The notes beneath the pieces are model-generated. The model saw only the letters and a program-made list of their open reading frames with translations. It made no database searches and was not told the DNA's origin. DNA of 10,216 nucleotides, taken from assembly GCA_026389955.1 (NCBI GenBank), contig JAPLGY010000501.1:1-10216 (forward strand). Direction: 5' to 3'. The stretch is from Caldilinea sp. (lineage in GTDB: Bacteria > Chloroflexota > Anaerolineae > Caldilineales > Caldilineaceae). Of this stretch, positions 1 through 7,410 are shown in pieces (the first letter of the stretch is position 1; the number at the start of each line of letters is the position of its first letter). The position numbers were made by a program, and so were the translations under genes.

Positions 1-2
1 AG

Positions 3-1022
3 GAATGGCCGGGTGCATGGCCTACCGAGGAACTCGACCGGGCCAGCCAGCTCTGCATTCCCTTCGCGCAGCGGTGGAGCAGCTACCCTCCCGCTCGCTC
101 CTGGGCGCTGGCTGTGCTGGCCGGGCGGCCGGTCGCCGCAGTAGATGGCAGCCAGATCCCGCCGAGCAAAGAATTGTCGGTGCCGGTCGGTGCCATTCAG
201 ATCGGCTGGTTTCTCAACTACCATTTGCCCGGCGGCCGCTACGAAAAAGATGTGTTCTTTGCGGTTCTGCCTCCGCAGGAACTGGGGGAGGAAGAGGGGG
301 GCGAGTTTCCCGACTGGCGGGTCAACCAGGAACGGTTCGTGTGTGAATGCCGCCAGCTGGAAGGGTTGATGGAACACCTGGCCGCGCAGGGGAGCCCTCA
401 ATCCACCCTCTGTCTGTTTGATGGTGCGTTTATTGTCAGTTTTGCCGGCCAGCTCCGTCCTGGGCGGGCTGGTGCCTATCTGGACGCGGTCCAGCGCCTG
501 TTGGACCGTTCGCATGCGCTCCGCACCCCGCTGGTTGGCTTTGTCGACAGTTCCGGAAGTCGAGACTGCGTGATGCTGGTCAACACTGTGGCCGGCCCGC
601 CCCACATGCGTCTGACCGACGGAGCTTTTTTGGGGCCGCTGTTGCCCAGGTGGGGCGATCGCACGCCTTTTTTTGTGTGTGCGCGCAACGACCCACTGAG
701 CCAGCGGGGGCAGGCCAATTTCTACCGCCAGGTGGCCTTCTGTTACATCCGGCTGGCCATGGAGAGGCCTCCTGCCCGGCTGGAATTGCCGCTCTGGCTG
801 TTGGAGAGTGGGCAGGCAGAGGCGACCGTCGACCTGGTGCGGGCCGAGTGCATCGCCGGTGCTGGGGGCTACCCGTACGCGCTGGAGACAGCCGATGCTG
901 TTGCTGTGCTCCAGCAGGCAGATCGAGACCAGTTTTATGCGCTCTTCCAGCAGTTCGTGGAAGAACAAGGGTTGCCGTTCACCCTCAGCCGGAAACAGCT
1001 GAGCAAGCTTGCCCGACGCTGA
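3..1022 (+). CDS. nurA: NurA-domain DNA end-processing nuclease, 5' part cut off by window edge
   Basis: The reading frame is open from the first bases of the window, so the true start lies upstream; 339 residues are visible, ending at TGA 1020-1022. NurA proteins are metal-dependent 5'-3' exo/endonucleases that work with the HerA hexameric translocase to resect DNA ends. Seen here: the N-terminal catalytic-type motif AVDGSQ (Asp about visible residue 48), a second acidic patch LFDGAF (about 140), [11 protein letters not shown] (about 178-188), and the family C-terminal pattern PLW followed by [20 protein letters not shown] at 114 is a possible internal start, but it would leave only three residues of protein before the strand that carries the catalytic motif and has residues continuing sensibly upstream, so I reject it. 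A herA gene may lie just upstream, outside the window (inference). The name rests on motif recognition only. Confidence 0.8.
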   Translation, partial: EWPGAWPTEELDRASQLCIPFAQRWSSYPPARSWALAVLAGRPVAAVDGSQIPPSKELSVPVGAIQIGWFLNYHLPGGRYEKDVFFAVLPPQELGEEEGGEFPDWRVNQERFVCECRQLEGLMEHLAAQGSPQSTLCLFDGAFIVSFAGQLRPGRAGAYLDAVQRLLDRSHALRTPLVGFVDSSGSRDCVMLVNTVAGPPHMRLTDGAFLGPLLPRWGDRTPFFVCARNDPLSQRGQANFYRQVAFCYIRLAMERPPARLELPLWLLESGQAEATVDLVRAECIAGAGGYPYALETADAVAVLQQADRDQFYALFQQFVEEQGLPFTLSRKQLSKLARR

Positions 1023-1038
1023 CGCCGGACAAGCTTGC
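1003..1038 (+). terminator. Imperfect hairpin spanning the nurA stop codon
   Basis: Left arm 1003-1018 and right arm 1023-1038 pair over 16 positions with two C/A mismatches. The four-base loop holds the last bases of the TGA stop. Two AAGCTT (HindIII-type) palindromes, at 1005 and 1031, form the base of the stem. No T-tract follows, so this is a candidate 3'-end or stability hairpin and not a standard intrinsic terminator. It lies just before the promoter of the next gene, which suits a transcript boundary. Confidence 0.35.
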
Positions 1039-1062
1039 CAGGGAGGCTGGACCAGGGGAATG

Positions 1063-1071
1063 TGGTATACT
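1063..1071 (+). promoter_or_regulatory. Extended -10 promoter candidate for the dipeptidase gene
   Basis: TGG followed by TATACT (1066-1071) is an extended -10 element with 5 of 6 matches to TATAAT. No good -35 hexamer lies 17 bp upstream; a TTGCCA at 1035-1040 is 25 bp away and too far. Transcription would start near 1078 and leave a leader of about 60 nt before the chosen ATG. The same TATACT hexamer is used in both other promoters found in this window. Confidence 0.4.
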
Positions 1072-1138
1072 ACATCTCTTTTCAGCGAGTCGAAGAACAA
1101 GACGATGGATCGCACTCTGAACAGACAGGATGAGACCG

Positions 1139-2119
1139 ATGGCTGCTTCATTTCAATCTTTGCATGCCGATGCGCTGGTCATCGACGGCCATTGTGACAG
1201 CATCGGCCCGCAGCTGGAGGAGGGTCGCTGGCTGGGAGAGCGGCACGGACAGGGCCATGTGGATCTGCCTCGGTTGCGGGAAGGCGGGGTAGATGCCCAG
1301 TTTTTTGCCTGTTACGTGCCGGTGGCGTATCAGCGGCATGGGGCCGTGACACATGCGTTGGAACGGCTGGACCAGCTGCATCTGCTTGCGGAACGTCAGC
1401 CAGACCGTTTTGTGCTTGCTCGCTGCGCCGACGACATTCTCCGGGCCAAGGCGGCCGGCCAGATTGCCGGGATTGCCGGACTGGAGGGTGCTGAAGCGCT
1501 CGATGCCAGCATCGGGGTACTGCGCCATTTCTACCGGCTGGGCATCCGCAACTTGGGGCTGGCCTGGAACTACCGCAACGCCGCCTGCGACGGTGTCGCT
1601 GAAAATCGGAGCAACGGCGGGCTGACCGAGTTCGGTGTACAGGTGGTCGAGGAGTGCAACCGTCTTGGGATTCTGCTGGATGTCAGCCATCTCTCCCCGG
1701 CCGGGGTGGCGGACGTGCTGGCCGTCAGCCGTCAGCCTGTCATCGCCAGCCACAGCAACGCCTACACGCTTTGTGCCCATCCGCGCAACCTGACCGATGC
1801 CCAGGCAGAGGCGATTGCGGCCAGTGGCGGGGTGGTGGGGGTTACATTTGTCGACTCGTTTCTCAACCGGCAGGCCCCCCAGGCTGCCACCCTGGACGAT
1901 GTCGTGGCCCAGATTGAGTATCTGTTGTCCCGGGTTGGCCCCGAGCATGTGTCGATCGGCAGCGATTTTGACGGCTGTACGCTGCCGCAGGGCATTCAAG
2001 ACGCCACCAGCTACCCGCAGATCACCCAGCGGCTGGTGGAACGGGGCCACCCGGAGCGCGTCATTCGTCAGATTCTCGGCGAAAATTTATTGCGGGTGCT
2101 GCGAGCGGTGCTGGGGTAG
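1139..2119 (+). CDS. Membrane dipeptidase family (peptidase M19) metallohydrolase
   Basis: Peptidase M19 enzymes are zinc-dependent TIM-barrel dipeptidases related to renal dipeptidase. The bacterial members are usually cytoplasmic and hydrolyse dipeptides, sometimes with a D-residue. The 326-residue product keeps the set of metal and catalytic positions: DGHCD near the N terminus (His18, Asp20), the bridging Glu116 in GLEGAEAL, His184 in DVSHLS, His205 in ASHSN followed by HPRNLTD, and GSDFDG near 274-279. Length is typical (about 310-380). No signal peptide or membrane anchor is visible. I chose ATG 1139 because AGGA at 1127-1130 sits 8 nt upstream; the in-frame ATG at 1130 overlaps that ribosome binding site. 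The gene stands between nurA and the AI-2E gene on the same strand and probably has its own promoter. Substrate cannot be told from sequence. Confidence 0.92.
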   Translation: MAASFQSLHADALVIDGHCDSIGPQLEEGRWLGERHGQGHVDLPRLREGGVDAQFFACYVPVAYQRHGAVTHALERLDQLHLLAERQPDRFVLARCADDILRAKAAGQIAGIAGLEGAEALDASIGVLRHFYRLGIRNLGLAWNYRNAACDGVAENRSNGGLTEFGVQVVEECNRLGILLDVSHLSPAGVADVLAVSRQPVIASHSNAYTLCAHPRNLTDAQAEAIAASGGVVGVTFVDSFLNRQAPQAATLDDVVAQIEYLLSRVGPEHVSIGSDFDGCTLPQGIQDATSYPQITQRLVERGHPERVIRQILGENLLRVLRAVLG

Positions 2120-2206
2120 GTTAGAGCTGTCAGCCTCTGCGCGACCTGCAGTGGGTGGGTGGGTTATCATCTCGGGGAAAGGTTGTGTGATGGCAGGAAA
2201 CAGGAA

Positions 2207-3715
2207 ATGCTGGAGACGATGACGAACAAAGTGCAGCAAGACCCCTTGCGGGAGGGACAAGAGCCCTTTGCAGCCAGCGAAGGGAGGCCAGCCGCTGGGG
2301 ATGAACCGCTGGTGGCTACCCTCGAACAGATTGCCCAGACCAACACCCCGGAACGGTGGGATTTGGCCACCAAACGCACGGTGTTGGTCATCATGCTGAT
2401 TGCCGGCATCTACATCATCTACATCAGCCGGAACATCCTGCCAATTGTGTTGAGCGCCGCCATCATTTCGTATCTGCTCAGCCCGGCGGTCAATCTGGCA
2501 TCCCGTCTCAAAATCCCGCGTCTGCTCTCCAGCCTGGTCGTGTATCTGGTGGTCATCATCGGGTTGATTCTGCTTCCGATCATTTTTGTGCCGGCATTGA
2601 TCGACCAGCTGCGCACGCTGGCCAATTTTGACGTGCCCGGCACCGCCCGAGCGGTGCTGAATTGGCTGGATGAGACCATCCGCAGTCTGCCAGCACAGAT
2701 CGTGGTGTTGGGCTATGCGATTCCGCTGAGCGAGTTTGTGGGGAGACTTCAGGCCAATACCCAGCAGGTTCAGTTTATTCCGTCTGTCAACGACATTCTC
2801 AACTACATTCAGAATTTGCTCAGCACGACGACCACTGTCGTGGGCAGCACCTTCAACATCGGGGTCAGCGTGGTTGGCGGTATCTTTTCAGGCTTTCTGA
2901 CCGCGCTGGTGATTTTCTTCTTGAGCCTCTACATGACCATCGATGCCCCGCGCATCCGAGCCTACATCCACGACCTGTTTCCTCCTTCGTATCGCTCCGA
3001 ACTGGCCGATCTGCTGCGTCGGATCGGCAGTGTCTGGCAGGCATTTCTGCGCGGCCAGCTGATCCTGAGTGTCACGGTGGGGTTGGCGACCTATCTGGCG
3101 TTGGGGTTGGTCGGAATGCCAGGGGCCTTGATCTTTGCGATTCTGGCCGGCCTGCTCGAAGTGGTGCCCAATCTGGGCCCGATCCTGGCCATGATACCGG
3201 CTGTGATCATGGCCATGATCCAGGGCAGCGAGGTCATGCGCGAGCTGGGTGTCAACAACCTGGGGTTTGCGCTGATCACCGTCGGCATCTACTTTTTGAT
3301 CCAACAGCTGGAAAACAACATTCTGGTTCCACGCATCATCGGTGACAGCATCAACCTGCACCCAATCGCTGTGATCTGCGCGGTCGCCGTAGGGTTGACC
3401 ACGGCTGGCATCCTGGGTGCGCTCCTTGCCCCTCCGATAACAGCCAGCTTTCGCGTGCTGGGCAGCTACGTGCATGCCAAACTGCTCGATTACCCGCCGT
3501 TTTTCGGACGAACTGGGGTGCCCAAACCGCCGCGATCGTACCGGCGTACCCTTTCAAAGCGCGAGCTGGAGGCACGCCGTGCTGTCCCACAGGCTGCTGT
3601 CCCACAGACGTTGGCGGGAGGGGAGCTGGAGGCGGGCAGCCCCCTGTTGCGCGTCGCTGAAAGCGGCCATGGCGAAGAAAAACGCCCTTCGCCGCCACGG
3701 GAAGGCAATTTTTGA
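2207..3715 (+). CDS. AI-2E/PerM family multi-pass membrane protein
   Basis: This 502-residue inner-membrane protein belongs to the AI-2E transporter (UPF0118/PerM) family, whose members include TqsA and some Na+/H+ or Na+/Li+ antiporters; the substrate here is unknown. After a hydrophilic N terminus of about 55 residues come hydrophobic segments near 58-95, 108-131, 227-245, 286-315, 320-338, 352-368 and 385-415. Family signatures are visible: [17 protein letters not shown] (about 315-331), then [17 protein letters not shown] (about 373-389). The C-terminal ~70 residues are Pro/Arg/Glu-rich and low in complexity, longer than the core family needs; they include a 15-bp near-duplication giving [10 protein letters not shown] (3581-3610). 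I chose ATG 2207 because AGGA at 2195-2198 is 8 nt upstream; GTG 2159 has no ribosome binding site. The gene follows the dipeptidase by 87 bp and may be co-transcribed with it. Confidence 0.9.
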   Translation: MLETMTNKVQQDPLREGQEPFAASEGRPAAGDEPLVATLEQIAQTNTPERWDLATKRTVLVIMLIAGIYIIYISRNILPIVLSAAIISYLLSPAVNLASRLKIPRLLSSLVVYLVVIIGLILLPIIFVPALIDQLRTLANFDVPGTARAVLNWLDETIRSLPAQIVVLGYAIPLSEFVGRLQANTQQVQFIPSVNDILNYIQNLLSTTTTVVGSTFNIGVSVVGGIFSGFLTALVIFFLSLYMTIDAPRIRAYIHDLFPPSYRSELADLLRRIGSVWQAFLRGQLILSVTVGLATYLALGLVGMPGALIFAILAGLLEVVPNLGPILAMIPAVIMAMIQGSEVMRELGVNNLGFALITVGIYFLIQQLENNILVPRIIGDSINLHPIAVICAVAVGLTTAGILGALLAPPITASFRVLGSYVHAKLLDYPPFFGRTGVPKPPRSYRRTLSKRELEARRAVPQAAVPQTLAGGELEAGSPLLRVAESGHGEEKRPSPPREGNF

Positions 3716-3730
3716 AGCAGGAGCTGTCGC

Positions 3731-4768
3731 TCAGGGGGGCGGCAGAAGTTTCTGGCGAAGTTTGTGCAGGTACGCCATCGTGCGCATAAAACGCCCTGAC
3801 TGCAACGCTGCCACCTGGCTGGCAAGATGGTCGTTTTGTGCGCGCAAGGCAGCGATCTCTTCTGTCGGGTCCTTCAAGCCTTGGGCCCCTGCCACCGTCT
3901 GCCAAAGCCCGAGCAGCAGTTCCAGGTTGGGTTCTCCATAGATCTGGCGCGCGGCGGCAAAGAAGGTTGCGGCCCGAGCGTCAGCCCCTGCCTGCAGCGC
4001 AGGCTGACGCTCGGCAACTACGATCTGTCGGTAGCTGGGTTCGGTGTGGTCCGCCCAATAAAACTGGTGGTTGTAGAGTTGTTCGAGCCATTCACTGGCC
4101 TCCTGGCCAGCCGGGGTGGTTGCAAGGGCGAAACGCAGCAACATCATGGTCAGCCAACGTCCTGTGTGGCCGCTGGGAGAGGCGGTGACCGTGTACCCCG
4201 CTTCGGCCAGCTGGCTGGTCAGCTGATGGACGTCGGGCAGACCAAAGGTCAGGTGTTCCGCCAGATAATAGTGGCGGAGGCCGCTTGTCCGCAAGATATA
4301 GGTGTCCAGGATCTGCTCGGCTTCCACATTGAGCGGGCTGGCGAAGGGGCCTGTGACCAGCACATACTTTGCGGCGACTCGGGTCAGCTCGCGCACAAAT
4401 GCAGTGCGCTTCTCTGGCGGGATGTGTTCCAGGGTGTCAACTGCCATGACCACGTCGAAGCTCTGGTCCGCAAACGGCAGGGCTGCTCCACTGCCCTGGA
4501 CCTGGGTCGCTTCGTCCTGCCGAAGATTGGCCACCACGATCGCATGTTCAGGGAGGAAGTGGCGGGTCAGATGGACGCCGCCCACATCCAAAATTTGCAG
4601 CTGCGGTTGCCGCAGGGCCGCGGCCAGCTGTGCTATCACAATTTGGACATCCCGGTGACGTTGGTACTGGTCGAACGGGAAGTGCAGGCCAGGGGCAGCG
4701 GGCAACTGCCGCAGCAGGTCAAGGGTTTCCAGGGTGGAGTGCATGGTAGGCAAGAGACCAGCCTGCAT
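3731..4768 (-). CDS. Class I SAM-dependent methyltransferase (Methyltransf_11 type) with C-terminal coiled coil
   Basis: The product, 345 residues from ATG 4768, has a Rossmann-type methyltransferase core. Motif I is degenerate, ILDVGGVHLTRHF (about 59-71), with DVGG in place of the usual DxGxG. A well-formed post-motif ALPFADQSFDVVMAVDTLEHIP (split over about 96-117) follows. The motif II acidic residue is not obvious (VVANLRQD). Residues about 300-345 form a heptad-like stretch ending in GRFMRTMAYLHKLRQKL, a tail also seen in cell-surface-glycan methyltransferases and glycosyltransferases (from memory). The acceptor is unknown. The gene begins 44 nt after the pnp stop and probably shares its transcript. 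No clear ribosome binding site precedes ATG 4768 or ATG 4744, so translational coupling is likely. The frame is open up to GTG 4999, which has GGAGG 6 nt upstream but lies inside pnp; the extra residues there are mostly GETA/GETV repeats. The start is therefore uncertain. Confidence 0.8.
   Translation of the reverse strand: MQAGLLPTMHSTLETLDLLRQLPAAPGLHFPFDQYQRHRDVQIVIAQLAAALRQPQLQILDVGGVHLTRHFLPEHAIVVANLRQDEATQVQGSGAALPFADQSFDVVMAVDTLEHIPPEKRTAFVRELTRVAAKYVLVTGPFASPLNVEAEQILDTYILRTSGLRHYYLAEHLTFGLPDVHQLTSQLAEAGYTVTASPSGHTGRWLTMMLLRFALATTPAGQEASEWLEQLYNHQFYWADHTEPSYRQIVVAERQPALQAGADARAATFFAAARQIYGEPNLELLLGLWQTVAGAQGLKDPTEEIAALRAQNDHLASQVAALQSGRFMRTMAYLHKLRQKLLPPP
3974..4014. repeat. Perfect 13-bp inverted repeat inside the methyltransferase gene
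   Basis: CCGAGCGTCAGCC at 3974-3986 is exactly complementary to GGCTGACGCTCGG at 4002-4014, with a 15-bp loop. It lies in the part encoding VAERQPALQAGADARAA. A perfect GC-rich hairpin of this length within a reading frame is unexpected by chance and would fold strongly in the mRNA. Confidence 0.75.
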
Positions 4769-4811
4769 CTGGGTGGCAGCATCTGTCGGAGCCGCCACCC
4801 AGATGCTGTGT

Positions 4812-7103
4812 TTATCGTCGTCGATCCCCGCGTCGATCTCCGCCGCGATCTCCGCGGCGGTCTCCCCCGCGGTCTCCCCCACGGTCTCCCCCACGGTCTC
4901 CCCCGCGGTCTCCCCCACGGTCTCCCCCGCGGTCTCCCCCGCGGTCTCCCCCACGTGCGGGCCGTGCCCCGCGGTCGCGGCTGCGGGCTTCTTCGACACT
5001 CCAGCCCTCCAGCACTGCCTGTCGGCTCATCCGCACCTTGCCGCCCGGGTCCACGTCGATCACCATCGCCGTCAATTCATCGCCCAGGTTGGCGATGTCC
5101 TCGACTTTGTCGACACGGTAGTCGGCCAGCTGGCTGATGTGCACCATGCCGTCGATGCCGGGCATGATGTTCACAAAAGCCCCGTAGGGTTCCACACGTA
5201 CAACGGTTCCCGTGTAGATTTTTCCGACCTCGATATCTTCGGTCATCCGCTGCACTTCGGCGAGTGCGCGTTCTGCGCTCAGCCCTTCGCCGGAGATATA
5301 GACGGTGCCGTCTTCTTCGATATCGATTTTGACGCCATAATTTTCCTGCAAACCGCGCACGGTTTTGCCGCCGGGCCCAATCAATTTTCCGATCTTTTCT
5401 GGGTCGATCCGGTGGGTCAAGATTCGTGGGGCATATTCACTCAGACTTTCGCGTGTCTCTGGCAGCACCGCAAGCATCTTCTCCATGATATATAGGCGTC
5501 CTACGCGCGCCTGGTCGAGCGCCCGGCGCAAGATCTCGAAGTCCAACCCTTTGATCTTGAGATCCATCTGCAGCGCTGTGATGCCGTGTGCTGTGCCTGC
5601 AACCTTGAAGTCCATATCGCCCAGAGCATCTTCCATGCCCTGGATGTCGCTGAGCACCTGGTATTCTCCGCTCTGCATATCCTGAATCAACCCCATGGCA
5701 ATTCCGGCCACCGGTGCCGTAATCGGGACGCCGGCGTCCATCAGCGCCAGGGTGCTGCCGCAGACCGACCCCATGCTGGTCGAGCCGTTGGAGCTGAGCA
5801 CTTCGCTGACCAGACGGAGCGTGTAGGGGAACGCTTCTGGGATCACCGGAACCAATGCCCGTTCGGCCAGCGCGCCATGGCCGATCTCGCGGCGTTTGGG
5901 GCCGCGCATCGGGGTTGCTTCGCCTGTGCTGAAGGGGGGGAAGTTGTAGTGGTGCATGTAGCGTTTTTCTTCGCCGGGCAGCAACGAGTCCAGCCGCTGG
6001 GCGTCGCCTGGGGTGCCCAGCGTTGCAATCGTCAGCACATGGGTTTCTCCGCGCATGAAGAGGCCGGAGCCATGGACACGCGGCAGATTGCCAACTTGCA
6101 CGCTGATGGGGCGGATCTGGGTCGTGGTGCGCCCGTCGGGGCGGATTCCGTTCTCCAGGATGCGCCGTCGCGTGATTTTTTTGAGGGTGGCCTCATAGGA
6201 ATCCCCGACATCCAGCGCTGCGACGGTGCCGTCGGTGATCCGCTGGGCAAATGTCGCCCGGAGGTCGGCCTGGATCGCATCGAGCCCGCTGTTGAGTTCT
6301 ACCTTGCCCAGCCCCTGTGCCAACAGGGCCGCGATCCGAGAGGCAACCAGGGTGTCGACTTCTGCCTGCACCTCGGCTGCGGGCAGGAAAATGGAGGGGA
6401 GGGACTTGGGCTTGCCCAGCGCAGCGCGCAGTTCCTGGATAGTTGCGATAACCTTGCGGTTGGTTTCGTGGGCCAGGTGGAGGGCGTCCAGCACCAGGTC
6501 TTCGGGCAGTTCATTGGCGCCCGCCTCGACCATGAGAATATTGTCTTCGGTGCCGGCTGCCACCAGGCTGAGCCCGCTGGCCTCCATCTGTGCGGCGGTG
6601 GGGTTGACCACAAATTCGCCGTCGACAAACCCGATCGTCGTGCCGGCAATTGGGCCATTCCACGGGATGTCGCTGATCGCCAATGCTGCTGACCCTGCGA
6701 TGATTGCCAGCGGATCCATCAGGTTCTGGCCGTCGGTCGCGATGGCTGTCACGATCACCTGTACTTCGTTGCGCATGCCTTTGGGAAAGAGCGGGCGCAG
6801 CGGGCGGTCGACCAGGCGGGACATCAGAATGGCTTGCTCGCTGGGTTTGCCTTCACGCCGGAAGAAACTGCCTGGAATTCGACCGGCAGCATAGAGCCGT
6901 TCTTCAAATTCCACGGTCAGCGGGAAGAAATTCAGGCCAGGACGCACATCTTTGCTCATCACAGCAGTGGCCAGCAACACCGTGTCGCCGTAACGAACTG
7001 TCACCGCACCGCCAGCCTGTGGAGCGAGCAGGCCCGCCTCGATCGCCAGGGTTCTGCCCCCAACTTCCACACTGAAAAGCTGAGTGCCTTGAAACATTTG
7101 CAT
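4812..7103 (-). CDS. pnp: Polyribonucleotide nucleotidyltransferase (PNPase) with RGGD-repeat tail
   Basis: PNPase is the trimeric 3'-5' phosphorolytic exoribonuclease of mRNA decay. The 763-residue product shows the full architecture: a first RNase PH domain (about 10-145, with [20 protein letters not shown] and [13 protein letters not shown]), the helical linker, a second RNase PH domain (about 320-540), a KH domain (about 560-612, [15 protein letters not shown]) and an S1 domain (about 626-700). The second RNase PH domain carries [22 protein letters not shown] and the catalytic [10 protein letters not shown]. After AVLEG at 700 comes a 63-residue Arg/Gly/Asp tail with about eight RGGD units, so the protein is about 60 residues longer than usual. 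I chose ATG 7103 because AGAGGA lies 8 nt upstream; a second ATG at 7097 is also possible. The frame is open to 7286, but that stretch has no family similarity. It follows rpsO in the conserved order and precedes the methyltransferase. Confidence 0.98.
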   Translation of the reverse strand: MQMFQGTQLFSVEVGGRTLAIEAGLLAPQAGGAVTVRYGDTVLLATAVMSKDVRPGLNFFPLTVEFEERLYAAGRIPGSFFRREGKPSEQAILMSRLVDRPLRPLFPKGMRNEVQVIVTAIATDGQNLMDPLAIIAGSAALAISDIPWNGPIAGTTIGFVDGEFVVNPTAAQMEASGLSLVAAGTEDNILMVEAGANELPEDLVLDALHLAHETNRKVIATIQELRAALGKPKSLPSIFLPAAEVQAEVDTLVASRIAALLAQGLGKVELNSGLDAIQADLRATFAQRITDGTVAALDVGDSYEATLKKITRRRILENGIRPDGRTTTQIRPISVQVGNLPRVHGSGLFMRGETHVLTIATLGTPGDAQRLDSLLPGEEKRYMHHYNFPPFSTGEATPMRGPKRREIGHGALAERALVPVIPEAFPYTLRLVSEVLSSNGSTSMGSVCGSTLALMDAGVPITAPVAGIAMGLIQDMQSGEYQVLSDIQGMEDALGDMDFKVAGTAHGITALQMDLKIKGLDFEILRRALDQARVGRLYIMEKMLAVLPETRESLSEYAPRILTHRIDPEKIGKLIGPGGKTVRGLQENYGVKIDIEEDGTVYISGEGLSAERALAEVQRMTEDIEVGKIYTGTVVRVEPYGAFVNIMPGIDGMVHISQLADYRVDKVEDIANLGDELTAMVIDVDPGGKVRMSRQAVLEGWSVEEARSRDRGARPARGGDRGGDRGGDRGGDRGGDRGGDRGGDRGGDRRGDRGGDRRGDRRR
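4822..4953. repeat. 12-bp tandem repeat, 11 units, encoding the PNPase RGGD tail
   Basis: Eight near-identical 12-bp units run from 4858 to 4953 (on the + strand CGGTCTCCCCC followed by G or A). Three diverged units (4822, 4834, 4846) precede them. Variation is confined to the last base in the eight clean units. Because 12 is a multiple of three, every frame on the - strand keeps a four-residue period: RGGD in the pnp frame and GETA/GETV in the frame leading to the methyltransferase. On the - strand each clean unit carries a run of five G separated by 7 nt, so G-quadruplex formation is possible. Confidence 0.95.
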
Positions 7104-7130
7104 AGTCAATTTCCTCTTGGAACAAACTTG

Positions 7131-7171
7131 AAAAAGCCGGACAACTCCCGTGTTGAGACGGTACGCCGGCT
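7131..7171 (-). terminator. Terminator-like (attenuator candidate) hairpin upstream of pnp
   Basis: On the - strand AGCCGG (7171-7166) pairs with CCGGCT (7140-7135), which runs directly into five T. Inside, CCGT and ACGG (7158-7161 with 7148-7151) form a second short stem with a 6-nt loop. The T-tract ends about 10 nt before the pnp ribosome binding site. The stem is weak (6 bp plus an internal loop), so this may be a regulated attenuator or only a chance structure. Confidence 0.35.
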
Positions 7172-7241
7172 GCATCCTACGACGACCGAACAGGTTGTCA
7201 GACGCAGGTTTCCAGAAAAGTACAGAGGCAAGGTACGGAAC

Positions 7242-7285
7242 TGGAGAGTGCATCCAAAACAACATTGCTTTGGGTGCACTCTCCA
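7242..7285. repeat. 17-bp hairpin in the rpsO-pnp spacer
   Basis: 7242-7258 pairs with 7269-7285 around a 10-nt loop. All positions match except 7253/7274, which is a G.U wobble in a + strand RNA and an A/C mismatch in the - strand transcript. There is no T-tract. The length and near-perfect pairing fit an RNase III-type processing hairpin in the pnp leader, as known for the enterobacterial rpsO-pnp operon; that function is inferred. Confidence 0.75.
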
Positions 7286-7373
7286 ATACCGAACCTCGCA
7301 GTCAACCCAGCCCGGCCGGTACTCCTTTTGTGCAATCTGCGTTGCAACAGGCTGTGGCAGCTCTTTTGACAAC

Positions 7374-7410
7374 CTCTGTTTCTCTTGGCTCTGTTTCTCT
7401 TGGCTCTGTT
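7374..7410. repeat. 15-bp direct repeat, two copies plus a 7-bp partial third
   Basis: CTCTGTTTCTCTTGG occurs at 7374-7388 and 7389-7403, followed by the first seven bases again at 7404-7410. On the transcribed - strand this gives an A/G-rich, probably unstructured stretch 65-100 nt after the rpsO terminator. Confidence 0.85.

Noticed and set aside
1130..1138. Upstream ATG of the dipeptidase
   Set aside because: It overlaps the AGGA that best serves as ribosome binding site for ATG 1139; only three residues differ.
1148..2050. - strand open frame opposite the dipeptidase gene
   Set aside because: It is antisense to an intact M19 peptidase with all metal ligands and has no recognisable motif.
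2142..2170. Promoter for the AI-2E gene with TATCAT at 2165-2170
   Set aside because: No acceptable -35 box at the proper distance, so a separate promoter cannot be supported.
4822..4953. CRISPR array
   Set aside because: The units are contiguous 12-bp repeats without unique spacers and are translated in the pnp frame.
3827..5137. + strand frame with repeated GLPHGLPRG opposite the methyltransferase and pnp tail
   Set aside because: The repeat residues are only the other-strand reading of the 12-bp tandem repeat; the rest has no family signature.
5586..6692. Long open frame on the + strand opposite pnp
   Set aside because: Low-complexity composition, no family signature, no ribosome binding site, and complete overlap with the conserved PNPase core.
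7104..7286. N-terminal extension of PNPase starting at 7286
   Set aside because: The added residues match no PNPase N terminus; the conserved start (MFQGTQLF...) with a good ribosome binding site lies at 7103.
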